A stretch of DNA of 64,000 nt from Lysobacteraceae bacterium PS02065 (GCA_029959555.1 JASCPI010000011.1:1-64000), one strand, 5' to 3'; counted from the stretch's first letter, positions 6,759 through 17,185 are shown. Translations and numbers: made by a program. The notes: generated by a model not told the origin, from the letters alone.

Positions 6759-8294
6759 ATGTCCGGAATCGAAGCAGCCCGCAACACCTTGCCGTCGGAA
6801 ACCACCGCCGGGTATTGGCATCACGACCCGACCAGCGACCAGTTCGCGAAGGCGATCGACCTCCAGGCCGCGGGTGCGGTGCAGCCGACCGCGCAGGCGA
6901 CCAACGACGGCTCCACGCTGGTCGACGGCAACGCCACCAACGACGGTTCGCGTACGTTCCGGCAGACGCCGGACGGCAAGTCGATCGCGGTCGATCCTTT
7001 CCAGCAGACGCGCGAAGTGTCGATCTCGCGCGAACGCACCGTCGCCGATGCCGGCAACGGCCAGCAGTACGTCACCTCCGACCAGCTCGTCTTCGAGACC
7101 GGTGCAGGCAACGACGACGTGCGCGTGACCTCGAACAGCGACGGCAGCTTGTCGCTGGTCGCCAACGGCGAGAAGTACCGCCTCGAGCTCGCGCAGGGCC
7201 AGGAGCTGACGATCCGCGCCGGCGACGGCAACGACGTCATTCACGTGGCCGCCGACGTCAAGGTCAACGTGGTCGTCGAGGGCGGCAACGGCGACGACAC
7301 GATCACCACGGGCGCCGGCAACGACCGCGTCGACGGTGGCGCCGGCAACGACGTCATCGATACCGGTGCGGGCGACGACTACGTGTTCGCCGGCTCGGGC
7401 AACGACACCGTGAACGCCGGCGCCGGCAACGACGTCGTCTACGGCGGCGACGGCGACGACAAGCTCTACGGACAGAACGGCAACGACTTCGTCGACGGCG
7501 GCAAGGGCAACGACACCGTCTACGGCGGCGCCGGCAACGACATCCTTTCGGGCGGGCTCGGCGACGACCACATCGAAGGCCACTCGGGCGACGACCGCAT
7601 CTACGCCGGCGGCGGCACCGACGTGATCAGCAACACGGGCGGCAACAACGTCGTCTACGCGCAGACCGGCATCGACCAGATCTCGGTCTCGCAGGGCGCG
7701 AAGAACACCGTCGTCAACGTCGACCTCACCGGCACGCCCGGCTCCACCGGCATCCGCGTCGAAGGCTCGGACGGCTTCCGCCAGCGCGTCGAGTCCGACC
7801 TCGAGTTCTTCCGCTCCTCGCCGAACGGCCGCCAGATGCTCGCCGAGTTCGACACCGCCGCCGCGCGCGGCAACACCGTGACGATCCGCGAGCTGTCCAA
7901 CGAGCAGAACGGCTACGCGATGAGCAGCGGTGACGAGATCAGCCGCGGCCGCCCGGGTCCGGGCTCGGATGTCGAGATCGCCTACAACCCCGAGTTCTTC
8001 ATGTCGGACTTCCCGGCACCGTCGGTGGTGCTCTACCACGAGATGTCGCACGCCTGGAACGGCGTCAACGGCACGTTCCAGCCGGGTGACTACACGGGTA
8101 GCGACGCGCAGGACCGCAACGCCGGCGTGCCGAACGCCGAGCGCCAGGCCGTCGGCCTCGAGACGACCGCGCCGGCCTACGATTTCGACGGCGATCCGTC
8201 CACGCCGGCGACCACGCACAACCCGTATCCGCTCACCGAGAACGGCTTGCGTACGGAGCTCGGCCTGCCGCTGCGCCTGCACTACGCGCTCTGA
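6759..8294 (+). CDS. RTX-repeat protein with C-terminal M91-like zinc peptidase domain
   Basis: This 511-residue protein starts at MSGIEAARN, with AGAGG 6 bases upstream. Residues about 174-294 are tandem glycine/aspartate nonapeptides of the RTX calcium-binding type (GAGNDVIDTG, GGDGDDKLYG and similar). The C-terminal part has a metalloprotease motif HEMSHAWN (His427), followed by ERQAVGLE that could supply a third ligand; the context resembles effector peptidase family M91 (NleD/XopG-like). RTX proteins usually leave the cell by type I secretion with a C-terminal signal, but here the repeats precede the peptidase and no T1SS gene is near. No Sec signal is seen. Substrate unknown. Confidence 0.75.
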   Translation: MSGIEAARNTLPSETTAGYWHHDPTSDQFAKAIDLQAAGAVQPTAQATNDGSTLVDGNATNDGSRTFRQTPDGKSIAVDPFQQTREVSISRERTVADAGNGQQYVTSDQLVFETGAGNDDVRVTSNSDGSLSLVANGEKYRLELAQGQELTIRAGDGNDVIHVAADVKVNVVVEGGNGDDTITTGAGNDRVDGGAGNDVIDTGAGDDYVFAGSGNDTVNAGAGNDVVYGGDGDDKLYGQNGNDFVDGGKGNDTVYGGAGNDILSGGLGDDHIEGHSGDDRIYAGGGTDVISNTGGNNVVYAQTGIDQISVSQGAKNTVVNVDLTGTPGSTGIRVEGSDGFRQRVESDLEFFRSSPNGRQMLAEFDTAAARGNTVTIRELSNEQNGYAMSSGDEISRGRPGPGSDVEIAYNPEFFMSDFPAPSVVLYHEMSHAWNGVNGTFQPGDYTGSDAQDRNAGVPNAERQAVGLETTAPAYDFDGDPSTPATTHNPYPLTENGLRTELGLPLRLHYAL

Positions 8295-8315
8295 CCTCGG
8301 CATGACGAGCACGAG

Positions 8316-8341
8316 GCGCCCGGCCATCGCTGGCCGGGCGC
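8316..8341 (+). terminator. Strong hairpin after the RTX gene, possible terminator
   Basis: A perfect 10-bp GC-only stem (8316-8325 with 8332-8341) and a 6-base loop begin 21 bases after the stop at 8294. There is no T run, so it may be a weak terminator or an mRNA 3' end protector. Confidence 0.4.
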
Positions 8342-8366
8342 TCGCATGTCCGGCTAAGCTCGCCGC

Positions 8367-8981
8367 ATGACCCCTGCAACGCGCAGTCGACTCGTGACAC
8401 TGATGCTCCTCGCGGGCAGCGTCGTCGCGGGCGTCGCGCACGGAGCCGCATCGATGGGACAGGCCACCACGCGCGTCGCCGCCGGCGATGCCGAACTCGA
8501 CGTCACATTCGTCTACGACGCCGCGAAGCACGCGCTCGACGCGCGCTATACGCTGCGCAACACCGGCGCCGCGCCGCTGGCGTCGTTCGATCGTGGCACG
8601 AGCCTCGAGGTCAAGGGCGGTCGCCTGCCGGCGGGCGCCGTGCCCGCGCCCGTCTTCGAGCATCATGGCGACGCGACGACGTTCTCGCACGTCGCCCTGG
8701 CATTGCCGAAGCCCGCGCCGACCGTCCCGCGCATCCCGCTCGCCGCACGCGTCGAGCCCGGTGCGTCGCTCGAGGGGGCGTTCCGCGCCGATGTGCCGTC
8801 CACCGCGAAGCGTGTGCGCTGGTGTCTCGGCGTGCTCGCGTTCGACGAGGCCACGTTTTCGCGTCCGATCGAGGCCGCGAAGCCGGTCGTCTGGCATGCG
8901 GCGTTCGATGCCGCGTCGCGCCAGCGCGAGCTGTGCACGCCGTGGTTCGACGTCGCGACGTCGACGTTCGCGACCGACTGA
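8367..8981 (+). CDS. Secreted protein of unknown function
   Basis: This 204-residue protein has a clear Sec signal peptide (RSRLVTLMLLAGSVVAGVAHG, about residues 6-26). The mature part is predicted beta-rich, with TYTLRN-type segments (ARYTLRNTG), and has two cysteines (in RWCLGVLAF and RELCTPWF) that could form a disulfide in the periplasm. I recognise no family. It follows the RTX-peptidase gene after 72 bp and ends six bases before the stop codon of the convergent histidine kinase gene. No functional claim is made beyond an extracytoplasmic location. Confidence 0.7.
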   Translation: MTPATRSRLVTLMLLAGSVVAGVAHGAASMGQATTRVAAGDAELDVTFVYDAAKHALDARYTLRNTGAAPLASFDRGTSLEVKGGRLPAGAVPAPVFEHHGDATTFSHVALALPKPAPTVPRIPLAARVEPGASLEGAFRADVPSTAKRVRWCLGVLAFDEATFSRPIEAAKPVVWHAAFDAASRQRELCTPWFDVATSTFATD

Positions 8982-8987
8982 TCCCGC

Positions 8988-11312
8988 TCAGACCGCGTCG
9001 ATGCCGAGCGCGGCGAAATCCGCACGCACGCGCTCGAGTTCGCCACGCATGCGTGCGGCCTGGCCGGCCGGGTCGGTCACGCGCCCCGTGCGCGCCTGCG
9101 CCTCGGCTTCGCGCGCGAGTTCCGAGAGTCCCATCGCGCCGAGGTTGGCGCTGGAGGATTTGAGCGAATGCGCCGCCATGCCGAAGGCTGCGGCATCCCC
9201 GCTGATCGACGCCGCCTCGAGCGAGGCGACCAGGCGCGGCGCGTCCTCGAGGTAGACGCGCACGAGGTCGCCGAACGTGTCGCCCATGACATCGAGCAAC
9301 TCGTTGACGACGCCGGCGTCGATGGCCGTCCCGCGCGGCGCTGAAGACGCCGGCGGTGGTGGCGCCGCCTCGGTGCGGGGCACGACGGTCGCGGAGCCGG
9401 GGGCGGGCAGCCAGCGCGCGAGCATGGCTTCGAGCGCGCGACGGTCGAGCGGCTTGGTGAGGTAATCGTCCATGCCCGCGGCGAGGCACTTCTCGCGGTC
9501 GCCGGCCATCGCGTTGGCGGTCATCGCGAGGATCGGCAGGCGGGGCAGACCGCGCGCCTTCTCGTCTTCGCGTCGCTTCGCGGTGGCCGTGTAGCCGTCC
9601 ATGACCGGCATCTGGCAATCCATGAGCACGGCGTCGTAGTGCGCCCTGGCGAGGCGCTCGATCGCGAGCAGGCCGTTCTCGACCGCGTCGACCTCGAGAC
9701 CGGAAAGGCCGAGCAGGCGTTCCGCGACCTGTCGATTCACGGGATTGTCTTCGACCAGCAGCACGCGACCCGAGAGGCGACGCTGGGGCTTCTCCGCGGC
9801 CACCTCGGGCGAGGCGGGTGTCTCGGCGAGTGCCGTCAGCAGCGAGGTGTCGCGCGGGTCGACGACGCCTTCCGTGATGCCCAGCAAGGCGTTGCACGCG
9901 GTGCGAAGGCTGCGCTCGTCGGGGCTTCCGGCGAGCGTGACGATGCGGGAGGGATCACGCAGGTCCTGGACGCCCTCGTCGCTGCCGATCAGCAGCACGC
10001 GCAGATGGTCGAGCGACGGTTCGCGCAGGATGTTGCGCACCAGCGCGACGACCGTGCCGCGGGTCGAGTCGAGGTCCACCACGAGCAACTCGTAGCCCCA
10101 GCGCTCGTTGGTGCTCGCGCTCGAGCGCAGGCGTGCGAGCGCATCGACCGCGGCGCCTGCGTGCAGGTAGGTCATGCCGAGGTTCGACAGCTGGGCGTTG
10201 ACGCGGCGCACGAACACGTCGTCGGCGCTCATGACGAGCGCACGCACGCCGTTGAGGTCACGACGGACCTGAACATCGCCGATCGCCTTGAGCAGCGGCA
10301 CATTGAACCAGAACAGCGAGCCGCGCCCGAGTTCGGAGCGCACGCCGATCTTGCCGCCCATGAGGTCGACGAGGCGCTTGCAGATGACCAGGCCGAGGCC
10401 GGTGCCGCCGTACAGGCGCGTCGTCGAGGCATCGGCCTGCGTGAAGGGCCGGAACAGCTTGGCGGCCGTGGCTTCGCTCATGCCGACACCGGTGTCGCGC
10501 ACCGCGAACACGATCTCGTGATGGGAACGGGATTCGCCGCGGCGGCCGACCTGGATCGTCACGCTGCCACGCTCGGTGAACTTGATCGCGTTGCTGACGA
10601 GGTTCGTGAGGACCTGGCGCAGGCGCACCGGATCGCCACGCACGGCGAGGCGCACGGCAGGATCGATCGCGACCGCGAGGCGCAGGCCCTTCGCGTTCGC
10701 GGTGCCCTGCATGAGCATCGCGACCGAGTCGACGAGGTCCTTGAGGTTGAGGCCGACGGTCTCGAGCTCGAGCTTCTCGGCTTCGAGCTTGGAGTAGTCG
10801 AGGATGTCGTCGACGATGCGCAGCAGCTCGATCGCGGACTGATGTGCGGTCGCGAGGTACTCGTGCTGGTCGGGTCGCAACGGCGTGGAGAGCGCGAGGT
10901 CGAGCAACGGCACGATGCCATTGAGCGGCGTGCGGATCTCGTGGCTCATCGTGGCGAGGAACTCGCTCTTGGCCATCGCCGCGGCCTCGGCCTGCTGCTT
11001 GGCGGCGACGAGCTCGCCCTGCATGCGTCGCAGCGATTCGAGCTCGTCGCGCTCGGCCGACGTCGCCGTGGCACGCACGGGCTCGGCGAGCGGTTCGATG
11101 CGTGTGGGCGCGTCACGTCGCGGCTCGCCGACTCGCGGCATCTGGCGCCCCGCGCGCCACGCGGCGACGAACGCGAGCGCGGCGACGACCAGCCATGCGG
11201 CCAGTGTCGGCACGAGGAATCGGGAAGAGGCGTGCCAGGGCGCCGTCCCCGCCGCGGCGAGCGCGAGCACGCCGATCAGGCCAGGAAGGACGCGGTCAGA
11301 GCGCCGAGGCAT
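8988..11312 (-). CDS. Hybrid sensor histidine kinase (TM-HisKA-HATPase-REC-Hpt)
   Basis: This 774-residue protein has two membrane segments (about 8-25 and 33-52), then a coiled coil. The HisKA domain holds the phospho-acceptor in [12 protein letters not shown] (His124), and the HATPase shows [18 protein letters not shown] and [10 protein letters not shown] degenerate receiver-like stretch follows (about 350-480), then a true receiver with VEDNPVNRQ and [10 protein letters not shown] (Asp565), and a C-terminal Hpt domain with AAHSLKSSS (His715). The layout supports a multi-step phosphorelay like BarA/RpfC. No large periplasmic sensor is visible. Its start overlaps the end of the upstream REC/EAL gene by 17 bp, so the two are probably co-translated. 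Confidence 0.9.
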   Translation of the reverse strand: MPRRSDRVLPGLIGVLALAAAGTAPWHASSRFLVPTLAAWLVVAALAFVAAWRAGRQMPRVGEPRRDAPTRIEPLAEPVRATATSAERDELESLRRMQGELVAAKQQAEAAAMAKSEFLATMSHEIRTPLNGIVPLLDLALSTPLRPDQHEYLATAHQSAIELLRIVDDILDYSKLEAEKLELETVGLNLKDLVDSVAMLMQGTANAKGLRLAVAIDPAVRLAVRGDPVRLRQVLTNLVSNAIKFTERGSVTIQVGRRGESRSHHEIVFAVRDTGVGMSEATAAKLFRPFTQADASTTRLYGGTGLGLVICKRLVDLMGGKIGVRSELGRGSLFWFNVPLLKAIGDVQVRRDLNGVRALVMSADDVFVRRVNAQLSNLGMTYLHAGAAVDALARLRSSASTNERWGYELLVVDLDSTRGTVVALVRNILREPSLDHLRVLLIGSDEGVQDLRDPSRIVTLAGSPDERSLRTACNALLGITEGVVDPRDTSLLTALAETPASPEVAAEKPQRRLSGRVLLVEDNPVNRQVAERLLGLSGLEVDAVENGLLAIERLARAHYDAVLMDCQMPVMDGYTATAKRREDEKARGLPRLPILAMTANAMAGDREKCLAAGMDDYLTKPLDRRALEAMLARWLPAPGSATVVPRTEAAPPPPASSAPRGTAIDAGVVNELLDVMGDTFGDLVRVYLEDAPRLVASLEAASISGDAAAFGMAAHSLKSSSANLGAMGLSELAREAEAQARTGRVTDPAGQAARMRGELERVRADFAALGIDAV

Positions 11313-14007
11313 TGAAGTCGTACGACATGTCGCGTCCGGCTTCCTGCACGAAATTGCCCTGGATCAGGTCGACGCCCGTCGACCACAGCGAGGCGGCCAC
11401 GCGCGCCTCCTCGACGCGCGGTGCGATGACGCGGCGGCCGTCGGCGTGGGCGACCCGCACGAGCTCGCGCAGTTCCTCGCGCAAGGTATCGTCGAGGGGC
11501 TGCGCGTAGCGTACGGACAGCTTGAGGAAATCGACCGGCAGCATGCGCAGCATGTCCGAAGCCTGCGCGCCGGCCTCGACACCGGCGAGGGTGAGTCCGA
11601 CACCGAGGCGCTTGACGCCGAGCGCGAACTCCACCACCTCCGACAAGGCGTCCGGGATGTCGGAGGCGCGCAACTCGATCGACACGTGGGCAGGTGGCAC
11701 GCGATGCGTCTCGAGCGCCTTGCGCAGCCATTCGACGCGATCGGGGTCGCGCGCGCTCTTCACCGACTGGCTGACGAAGAGGCGCAGCACGCGGCCGTCG
11801 CGGTAGCGCTCGCCGATGATCGCGAGGCAACGATCGAGCATCCAGCGGTCGACCTCGACGATGAGGCCGGACTGTTCGGCGGCGGGGATCAGTTCACTCG
11901 CGGCGCTGACGCGGCCGTCGGCGCGCGGCAGGCGCAGCAAGGCCTGGAACTGCTCGTCGACCTCACCCTGCAGCGAGACGATCGGCTGGAACACGACGCG
12001 GAATGCGGAGGTCTCGATCGCCGCGCGCATCGCATCGAGGAGATCCTGTCCGGCGGGTCGCGCATCCGCGGGTCGCGCGACGGCGATGCCGTGCTTCTCG
12101 TGTGCGCGCGCGTCGAGCATCGCGCGCTCGGCCGCGTCGATCATCGCCTTGGCGTCGCCGGCGCCGACCGTGAACGGGCAAACGCCCACGACCAGGCCGA
12201 GGCGCACGATGCTGCCGCCGTCGTCGAACGCTTCCTGCCCGACATGCGTGCGGATGGCGGTCGCGAGTGCCGCGAGCGCGTCGGCGTTGCGATCGGGGTT
12301 GAGCAGCAGGTAACCCGCGTCGCCACAGCGCGCGAGCATGTCGCCGCTGCCGAGCGACGCCGCGAGCACCACGGTGAGCTTGCCGAGCAGGGCCTCGAAG
12401 GCCTTGTGGTCGAGGCGGCCGTGCAGGCGTTGCGCGTCCTCGACCTCGAGGAACAGCAGGCCGCCGCCGCGTGTCTTGGCATCCTCGAGCGACAGCATGC
12501 CGGTCAGGCGCCGTGTCAGCGCCACGATGTCGTGCACACCGCCGGGGGCCTCGCGCTCCACCGGCACGACGCGGCGCTTCTCGAGCTGGCGCGCGCGGCG
12601 AACGCGGCTGGTCACCGCGGCGATGAGGTGCTTGGGCGCGATCGGTTTGGAGAGGAAGTCGTCGCCACCCGCGTCGAGCGCCTCGAAATGCTTCTCGGTA
12701 TCGCTCTCGCCCGACAGGAACACGATCGGCGTCGACAGGAACGCCTCGCGCTCGCGGATCATCGCGGTCAGCTCCATGCCGTCGCAGACCGGCATGTGCA
12801 GGTCCATGAGGATCAGGTCGGGGCGGAAATCGTCGATCTTCTCGAGTACCTGCGAAGCCTCGCCGATCGTCAGCGTCTGCATGCCCGACTTGCGCAGGAT
12901 CGACTCCGCGAACAGCGCCTGCGAGCGATCGTCCTCGACGATCATGATGCGGTACGGATCGCGCGTCGCGGCGTCGTCGAGCTCGCGCACCCGGCCGAGG
13001 ACGGTCTCGGCCGAGACCGGCTCGACCAGGAACGCGTCGCAGCCTGCGCGCATCGCGCGCAGTCGCGCGGGCAGGTCGGCCTGCGCGGACAGCGCGACGA
13101 GCACGATACGCCGGCCGGCACGCGCCCGTGCAGCCTGCACGAGGGCTCCGATCTCCTCGATCGCGGCGAGGTGCTCGCTGCCGAGCACGACGAGATGCGG
13201 CGGTTGCCGCGTGAGCACGTCCTTGAGCGCCTGCAGGCTGCGCGCTGCGTGAACCTCGTAGCCGGCCGCGCGCAGGCCGAGGTCGATCTCGGTCGCGGTC
13301 GCACCGCCGTCACCCAGATGACAGGCCGTACGCGTTCCCTCCGTCTCGGGAGCGATCGCCGGCAGCGCGTCCAGCGCATCGGCAGCGGGCTCGGGTTCCG
13401 CGAGCGGTGTCGGAACGGATGGCTCGGGAACGACGATCGGTGCGATCGGCGCGACCGGAGCGGGAGGTGCCGGTTTCGGAGCGATGGGTGGTGCGGCGGG
13501 CGCCGCCACGGGCGCGGCCGGCGTCACGACGGGTGTCGGCGCAGCCACGACCGGCGCCGGTGCGGTCGAACGCCGCCAGTACTGGGCGGGCGGTCGTACC
13601 AGCAGCGGGAAGCCGTTGTCCTCGCTGGCGCCGTAGCCGAACAGCTGACGATCGCCCGTGGAAGGCGCATCCTCGACCACGGCCGCCGCGGCCGTGCCGC
13701 CGAGTTCGGCGAGTCGGTCGCCGGCCTGTCCGGCGGCATCCTCGCGGGCTTCGGGATCGGCGGCGAGCAGGTCGCGTACGGCGTCGGCGAACGCGGCGAG
13801 TGCGATCGCCGAGGCGTCTCCGATGGCTTCCGCGCGCGTCGCGAGTGTCGCGACGTCCTGGGCCAGTACGTGCAGGGCGTTGACGTCGGCGGGAACCTGC
13901 AGGAGGCGCTCGCCGCGCAGGCGCAGGTCGCGCGTGCGCGCCGCCAGCTGCGCGAGGTGCGCATCGCGTCCGCGCGGGCGTCGTGGCGTGGTCTCCGGGA
14001 CCGGCAT
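11296..14007 (-). CDS. Receiver protein with degenerate GGDEF and EAL domains
   Basis: This is a 903-residue cytoplasmic protein. It has a helical N-terminus, a Pro/Ala linker (about 148-205), a receiver-like domain without a clear acceptor (about 225-340), a true receiver (about 352-465, VEDDRSQ and [13 protein letters not shown], Asp402), a GGDEF-like domain without a GGDEF motif, and an EAL-like domain. The catalytic EAL Glu is replaced (QFQALLRL in place of ExLLR), DDFGTG is absent and EGVE reads PRVEEA, so phosphodiesterase activity is unlikely. The family relation is to FimX-like c-di-GMP receptors, but c-di-GMP binding is only an inference. The overlapping hybrid kinase is its likely phosphate donor. 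Confidence 0.85.
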   Translation of the reverse strand: MPVPETTPRRPRGRDAHLAQLAARTRDLRLRGERLLQVPADVNALHVLAQDVATLATRAEAIGDASAIALAAFADAVRDLLAADPEAREDAAGQAGDRLAELGGTAAAAVVEDAPSTGDRQLFGYGASEDNGFPLLVRPPAQYWRRSTAPAPVVAAPTPVVTPAAPVAAPAAPPIAPKPAPPAPVAPIAPIVVPEPSVPTPLAEPEPAADALDALPAIAPETEGTRTACHLGDGGATATEIDLGLRAAGYEVHAARSLQALKDVLTRQPPHLVVLGSEHLAAIEEIGALVQAARARAGRRIVLVALSAQADLPARLRAMRAGCDAFLVEPVSAETVLGRVRELDDAATRDPYRIMIVEDDRSQALFAESILRKSGMQTLTIGEASQVLEKIDDFRPDLILMDLHMPVCDGMELTAMIREREAFLSTPIVFLSGESDTEKHFEALDAGGDDFLSKPIAPKHLIAAVTSRVRRARQLEKRRVVPVEREAPGGVHDIVALTRRLTGMLSLEDAKTRGGGLLFLEVEDAQRLHGRLDHKAFEALLGKLTVVLAASLGSGDMLARCGDAGYLLLNPDRNADALAALATAIRTHVGQEAFDDGGSIVRLGLVVGVCPFTVGAGDAKAMIDAAERAMLDARAHEKHGIAVARPADARPAGQDLLDAMRAAIETSAFRVVFQPIVSLQGEVDEQFQALLRLPRADGRVSAASELIPAAEQSGLIVEVDRWMLDRCLAIIGERYRDGRVLRLFVSQSVKSARDPDRVEWLRKALETHRVPPAHVSIELRASDIPDALSEVVEFALGVKRLGVGLTLAGVEAGAQASDMLRMLPVDFLKLSVRYAQPLDDTLREELRELVRVAHADGRRVIAPRVEEARVAASLWSTGVDLIQGNFVQEAGRDMSYDFNASAL

Positions 14008-14060
14008 GGTGTCCCCTGTGCAAAGACGCGGCGACTATACCAGTGCGTGCATGTCCGGCG

Positions 14061-14489
14061 TCAGAACGGCTTGACCACAACCAGGACGACGATGCCGATC
14101 AGCAGCAGCACCGGAGCCTCGTTGAACAAGCGCAGCCAGCGGCTCGAGCGTGTGTTGGCGTCCCGCGCGAACGTGCGCACCATGCGCGCCAGGCTCACGT
14201 GGTAGGCGACCAGCAGCACGACCAGCGCGAGCTTGGCGTGGAACCAGCCGCCGGCGAGGAAGCCGGATCCGTGCACCATCCACCAGGCGGCGAGGGCGAT
14301 GCCGAACACGCCGGCCAGCGTGCCGCCGATGTGGGTCATGACGAGCAGGCGGCGTTCCATGACCTTGAGGCGCTCTCGCACGACGTGCTCGGTCGCTTCG
14401 GCGTGGTAGACGAACAGGCGCGGCAGGTAGAACAGACCGGCGAACCAGGTCACGACGAACACCACGTGGAAGGCCTTGAGCCAGAGCAT
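14061..14489 (-). CDS. hemJ: HemJ/CopD-like membrane protein (protoporphyrinogen oxidase HemJ family)
   Basis: The start is set at MLWLKAFHVVF, giving 142 residues; the open frame continues upstream antisense to the next gene but is not coding. Four hydrophobic segments are visible. The family signature is TWFAGLFYLPRLFVYHA with conserved His, and NEAPVLLLI near the end. HemJ oxidises protoporphyrinogen IX to protoporphyrin IX in many Gram-negative bacteria without HemG/HemY. It is divergently placed from the DUF6776 gene. An alternative label is UPF0093/CopD family membrane protein. Confidence 0.85.
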   Translation of the reverse strand: MLWLKAFHVVFVVTWFAGLFYLPRLFVYHAEATEHVVRERLKVMERRLLVMTHIGGTLAGVFGIALAAWWMVHGSGFLAGGWFHAKLALVVLLVAYHVSLARMVRTFARDANTRSSRWLRLFNEAPVLLLIGIVVLVVVKPF

Positions 14490-14534
14490 TCGGTGTGAGC
14501 GTGCGTGCCGGAGGGCGCGCGAGTATAGCGTTGC

Positions 14535-14564
14535 TTGACGCCCCGCCGCCGGCGTGGCTATAAG
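14535..14564 (+). promoter_or_regulatory. Promoter of the DUF6776-bactofilin operon
   Basis: TTGACG (14535-14540), an 18-base spacer and TATAAG (14559-14564) lie 36 bases upstream of the ATG at 14601. Both boxes are one mismatch or so from the sigma70 consensus. Confidence 0.6.
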
Positions 14565-14600
14565 CGCGTTCCGTTCAGCTTCGCCCGCCTCCCCCCTGCG

Positions 14601-15317
14601 ATGCCCACGCCCCGCTTCGAGGTCCGTCCGTTCGATCCCGCACGCGCGCGCCGCCGTCGCCTGCTGCTCGCGCTCGCGTGGCTGGGTTCGCTGCTCGTCG
14701 TCGCCGCGGCGACGGCGCTGTTCGTCGAGCGCAGGGCGGTCCCGCACGAAGGCCGTGCGGTCGCCGACACGGCCGATACCGAGGCACTCAAGGCGCGCAT
14801 CGCCATCCTCGAGCGTTCCGAGCAGGTCGCCAAGGCCGCGCTCGCGGACCTGCAGCGCACGTTGCGCGACCGCGAGGAGGAGATCGCCGGCGTGCGCACC
14901 GATCTCGCCTTCTACGGGCGTCTCGTCGGCGGCCAGCGCCGCGAGGGGCTTGCGATCCATGCCCTCACGCTGAGCCCCGTCGCGGGATCGCGCGCCTGGA
15001 ACCTGCGCGCGACGCTGACCCAGAACTTCAAGCGCGGCGCCGAGACCAAGGGCCGCTTCGTCGTCTCGGTCACGGGCGTGCGCGAAGGCCAGCTCGCGAC
15101 GCTGTCGTGGGGCGAACTGACGCAGCAGTCGTCGGATGGTGGAATTGCTTACGCGTTCAAGTATTTCCAGCAGATCGACGGCACCATCATGCTCCCGGAA
15201 GGCTTCGAGCCGAACCGCGTGCGCGCCACTGCCGAAGGGGACGGCGGCAAGGCGGAGCAGGAATTCAACTGGAACGACGCGGCCAAGGCCGAGGAGACGA
15301 CCGATGTTCGGCAATGA
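14601..15317 (+). CDS. Membrane-anchored coiled-coil protein (DUF6776-like)
   Basis: This 238-residue protein has a positively charged N-terminus (RARRRR), one membrane segment (about 22-42), a coiled coil (about 60-105, with EALKARIAILE and LQRTLRDREEE) and a C-terminal beta domain. It matches what I recall of the gammaproteobacterial DUF6776 family, which is commonly next to bactofilin. The orientation should put the C-terminal domain in the periplasm. Its stop lies 14 bp inside the bactofilin gene, so the two are translationally coupled, and a role in envelope organisation alongside the bactofilin is an inference. Confidence 0.75.
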   Translation: MPTPRFEVRPFDPARARRRRLLLALAWLGSLLVVAAATALFVERRAVPHEGRAVADTADTEALKARIAILERSEQVAKAALADLQRTLRDREEEIAGVRTDLAFYGRLVGGQRREGLAIHALTLSPVAGSRAWNLRATLTQNFKRGAETKGRFVVSVTGVREGQLATLSWGELTQQSSDGGIAYAFKYFQQIDGTIMLPEGFEPNRVRATAEGDGGKAEQEFNWNDAAKAEETTDVRQ

Positions 15318-15705
15318 CAAGCGCAACGGCCATGCCGTGGCCGCGATCACGACCCTGATCGCCGAAGGCACCACGATCCGCGGCGACATCGAGTTCGCGG
15401 GTGGCCTGCACCTGGACGGCACCGTCGAGGGCGCGGTCAACGGGCAGGGCGACAAGGCCGTGCTGACGCTCAGCGACAAGGGCTGCGTCAAGGGCGAGAT
15501 CCGCGCACCGAACGCGGTCATCAACGGCCGCGTCGAAGGCGACGTGTTCGTCGGCGAGCGGCTCGAGCTCGCGCTCAACGCGCGCGTCGACGGCAATGTC
15601 TACTACAAGCTGCTCGAGATGGCCGCGGGCGCCCAGATCAACGGCAAGATGGTCTACCAGGCCGAACCGCCGCGTCAGCTGAGCGGCCCGTCCGCGGATG
15701 CTTGA
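15304..15705 (+). CDS. Bactofilin family cytoskeletal protein
   Basis: This 133-residue protein starts at [12 protein letters not shown] and overlaps the preceding gene by 14 bp. The central region is the DUF583/bactofilin beta-helix with repeating short strands ([44 protein letters not shown]). Bactofilins polymerise without nucleotide and scaffold peptidoglycan or pole-associated machines at the inner membrane. The upstream membrane coiled-coil protein could be its anchor. Its length is typical. Confidence 0.92.
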   Translation: MFGNDKRNGHAVAAITTLIAEGTTIRGDIEFAGGLHLDGTVEGAVNGQGDKAVLTLSDKGCVKGEIRAPNAVINGRVEGDVFVGERLELALNARVDGNVYYKLLEMAAGAQINGKMVYQAEPPRQLSGPSADA

Positions 15706-15773
15706 AACGGCGCCATCCGCTACGATCTCCTTCTGATCGACCGGAGGGGCCCGCCCTCCGCCGGACCGCGACG

Positions 15774-16142
15774 ATGAGCACCGCCAGCACCCCCTCCTAC
15801 CTCGATGCCGACCAGTCCCCGCTGGTCTTCACGGCTGCGGCCGCGAGCAAGGTCAACGAGCTCATCGCCGAGGAGGGCAATCCGGACCTCAAGCTGCGTG
15901 TGTACATCAGCGGTGGCGGCTGCTCGGGTTTCCAGTACGGCTTCACGTTCGACGAGGAGCGCGCCGAGGACGACCTCGCGGTCGAGAAGGACGGCGTGCT
16001 GCTGCTCGTGGATCCGTTGAGCCTGCAATACCTCGGCGGTGCCGAGATCGACTATACCGAGTCGCTGACCGGCGCCCAGTTCGTCATCCGCAATCCAAAC
16101 GCGAAGACGACCTGCGGCTGCGGATCGTCGTTCGCGGTCTGA
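15774..16142 (+). CDS. erpA: Iron-sulfur cluster insertion protein ErpA
   Basis: This 122-residue A-type Fe-S carrier has the three ligand cysteines visible in [12 protein letters not shown] and [11 protein letters not shown]. The start ATG at 15774 gives [14 protein letters not shown]; the upstream open frame lacks homology. ErpA delivers [4Fe-4S] clusters to targets such as the IspG/IspH enzymes and respiratory proteins. The short spacing after bactofilin (68 bp) and position before nudC are usual housekeeping context. IscA is the alternative, but [15 protein letters not shown] fits ErpA best. Confidence 0.9.
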   Translation: MSTASTPSYLDADQSPLVFTAAAASKVNELIAEEGNPDLKLRVYISGGGCSGFQYGFTFDEERAEDDLAVEKDGVLLLVDPLSLQYLGGAEIDYTESLTGAQFVIRNPNAKTTCGCGSSFAV

Positions 16143-16158
16143 TCCCGCCCGACGCCGC

Positions 16159-17127
16159 GTGAGCGCCGAACAGCGCAGCCTCCGCAACGTCTTCTCGCGC
16201 CTCGCGCTCGACCGCTGCGGCGAGCACCGCCACGACGCCGACTGGCTCGCCGGTGCGTTCGCGCGCGAAGGCGCGCGCTGCCTGCTGATGCGCGCCGACG
16301 GCAAGGCCCTCGCCGGCGCCGACGGCGCATCGCTGACGCTGCTCGACGTGCGCACGCGTGAAACGTTCGGCGACGCGCGCGGCGCCACGTTCCTCGGTTG
16401 CGACGACACGCAGGTGCCGTACTTCGCCCTCGTCGCCGACACCGACCAGGCCGAACGCGCCGAGCGCGATCTGGGCGCGTTCGTCGACCTGCGCCGCGCC
16501 GGCCAGCGCATGGCCGCCTTCGACGCCGGGCTCTTCGCCTATGCGCGCGGCCTCACCCACTGGCAGTCGCGCACGCGCTGGTGCGGCGCCTGCGGCAGCG
16601 CACTGTCGCTCGAGTGGGGCGGTCACCGTGCGCGCTGCCCGAACACCGACTGCGGCATCGAGCACTACCCGCGCACCGATCCCGCGATCATCGTCATCGT
16701 GACCTGGCGCGACGCCTGCCTGCTCGGCCGCCAGCCGAGCTGGCCCGAGGGGCGCTGGTCGACGCTCGCGGGCTTCGTGGAGCCCGGCGAGACGCTCGAG
16801 GACGCGGTGCGCCGCGAGGTGTACGAGGAGGCCGGCGTGCGTGTCGTGGATTGCGACTACCACTCCTCGCAGCCGTGGCCGTTCCCCTCGTCGCTGATGC
16901 TCGGCTTCACGGCGCGTGCGGACGACCCGACGATCCGCGTCGGCGACGAGCTCGCCGACGCGCGCTGGTTCGAAGTCGACGCGTTCGTCGCCGGCGTGCG
17001 CGACGGCTCGATCGGACTGCCGCCGCCGCTGTCGGTGTCGTACCGCCTCATCGAGGACTGGTTGCTGCGCGCCGGCGGACTCGAACTCGACACGATCGCC
17101 GTCGCCAACCACGCCGCCTGGCGCTGA
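16159..17127 (+). CDS. nudC: NAD(+) diphosphatase NudC
   Basis: This 322-residue protein starts at GTG 16159. It has an N-terminal NUDIX-like domain, a zinc ribbon (WCGACGS and CPNTDCG) and a Nudix box GFVEPGETLEDAVRREVYEE. The NudC signature SQPWPFPSSLM follows the box, which distinguishes it from other Nudix enzymes. NudC hydrolyses NAD(H) to AMP and NMN(H) and removes NAD caps from RNA. It is 16 bp downstream of erpA on the same strand. Confidence 0.93.
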   Translation: MSAEQRSLRNVFSRLALDRCGEHRHDADWLAGAFAREGARCLLMRADGKALAGADGASLTLLDVRTRETFGDARGATFLGCDDTQVPYFALVADTDQAERAERDLGAFVDLRRAGQRMAAFDAGLFAYARGLTHWQSRTRWCGACGSALSLEWGGHRARCPNTDCGIEHYPRTDPAIIVIVTWRDACLLGRQPSWPEGRWSTLAGFVEPGETLEDAVRREVYEEAGVRVVDCDYHSSQPWPFPSSLMLGFTARADDPTIRVGDELADARWFEVDAFVAGVRDGSIGLPPPLSVSYRLIEDWLLRAGGLELDTIAVANHAAWR

Positions 17128-17185
17128 CTGCGCGCCGCCGCGGGTGCGGCTACACTCCGGCGCATCCTCCGCCGGCGTGAATCCG

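Noticed and set aside
7280..7640. Regular repeats that might suggest a CRISPR or minisatellite
   Set aside because: They encode RTX nonapeptides in frame and vary at codon third positions, so they are protein repeats.
6621..8897. Minus-strand open frame of about 760 codons
   Set aside because: Antisense to the RTX gene; it mirrors the repeats of that gene.
10885..14205. Plus-strand open frame of about 1100 codons
   Set aside because: It is antisense to the hybrid kinase and REC/EAL genes and reflects high GC; its translation is rich in Arg/His/Ala without domains.
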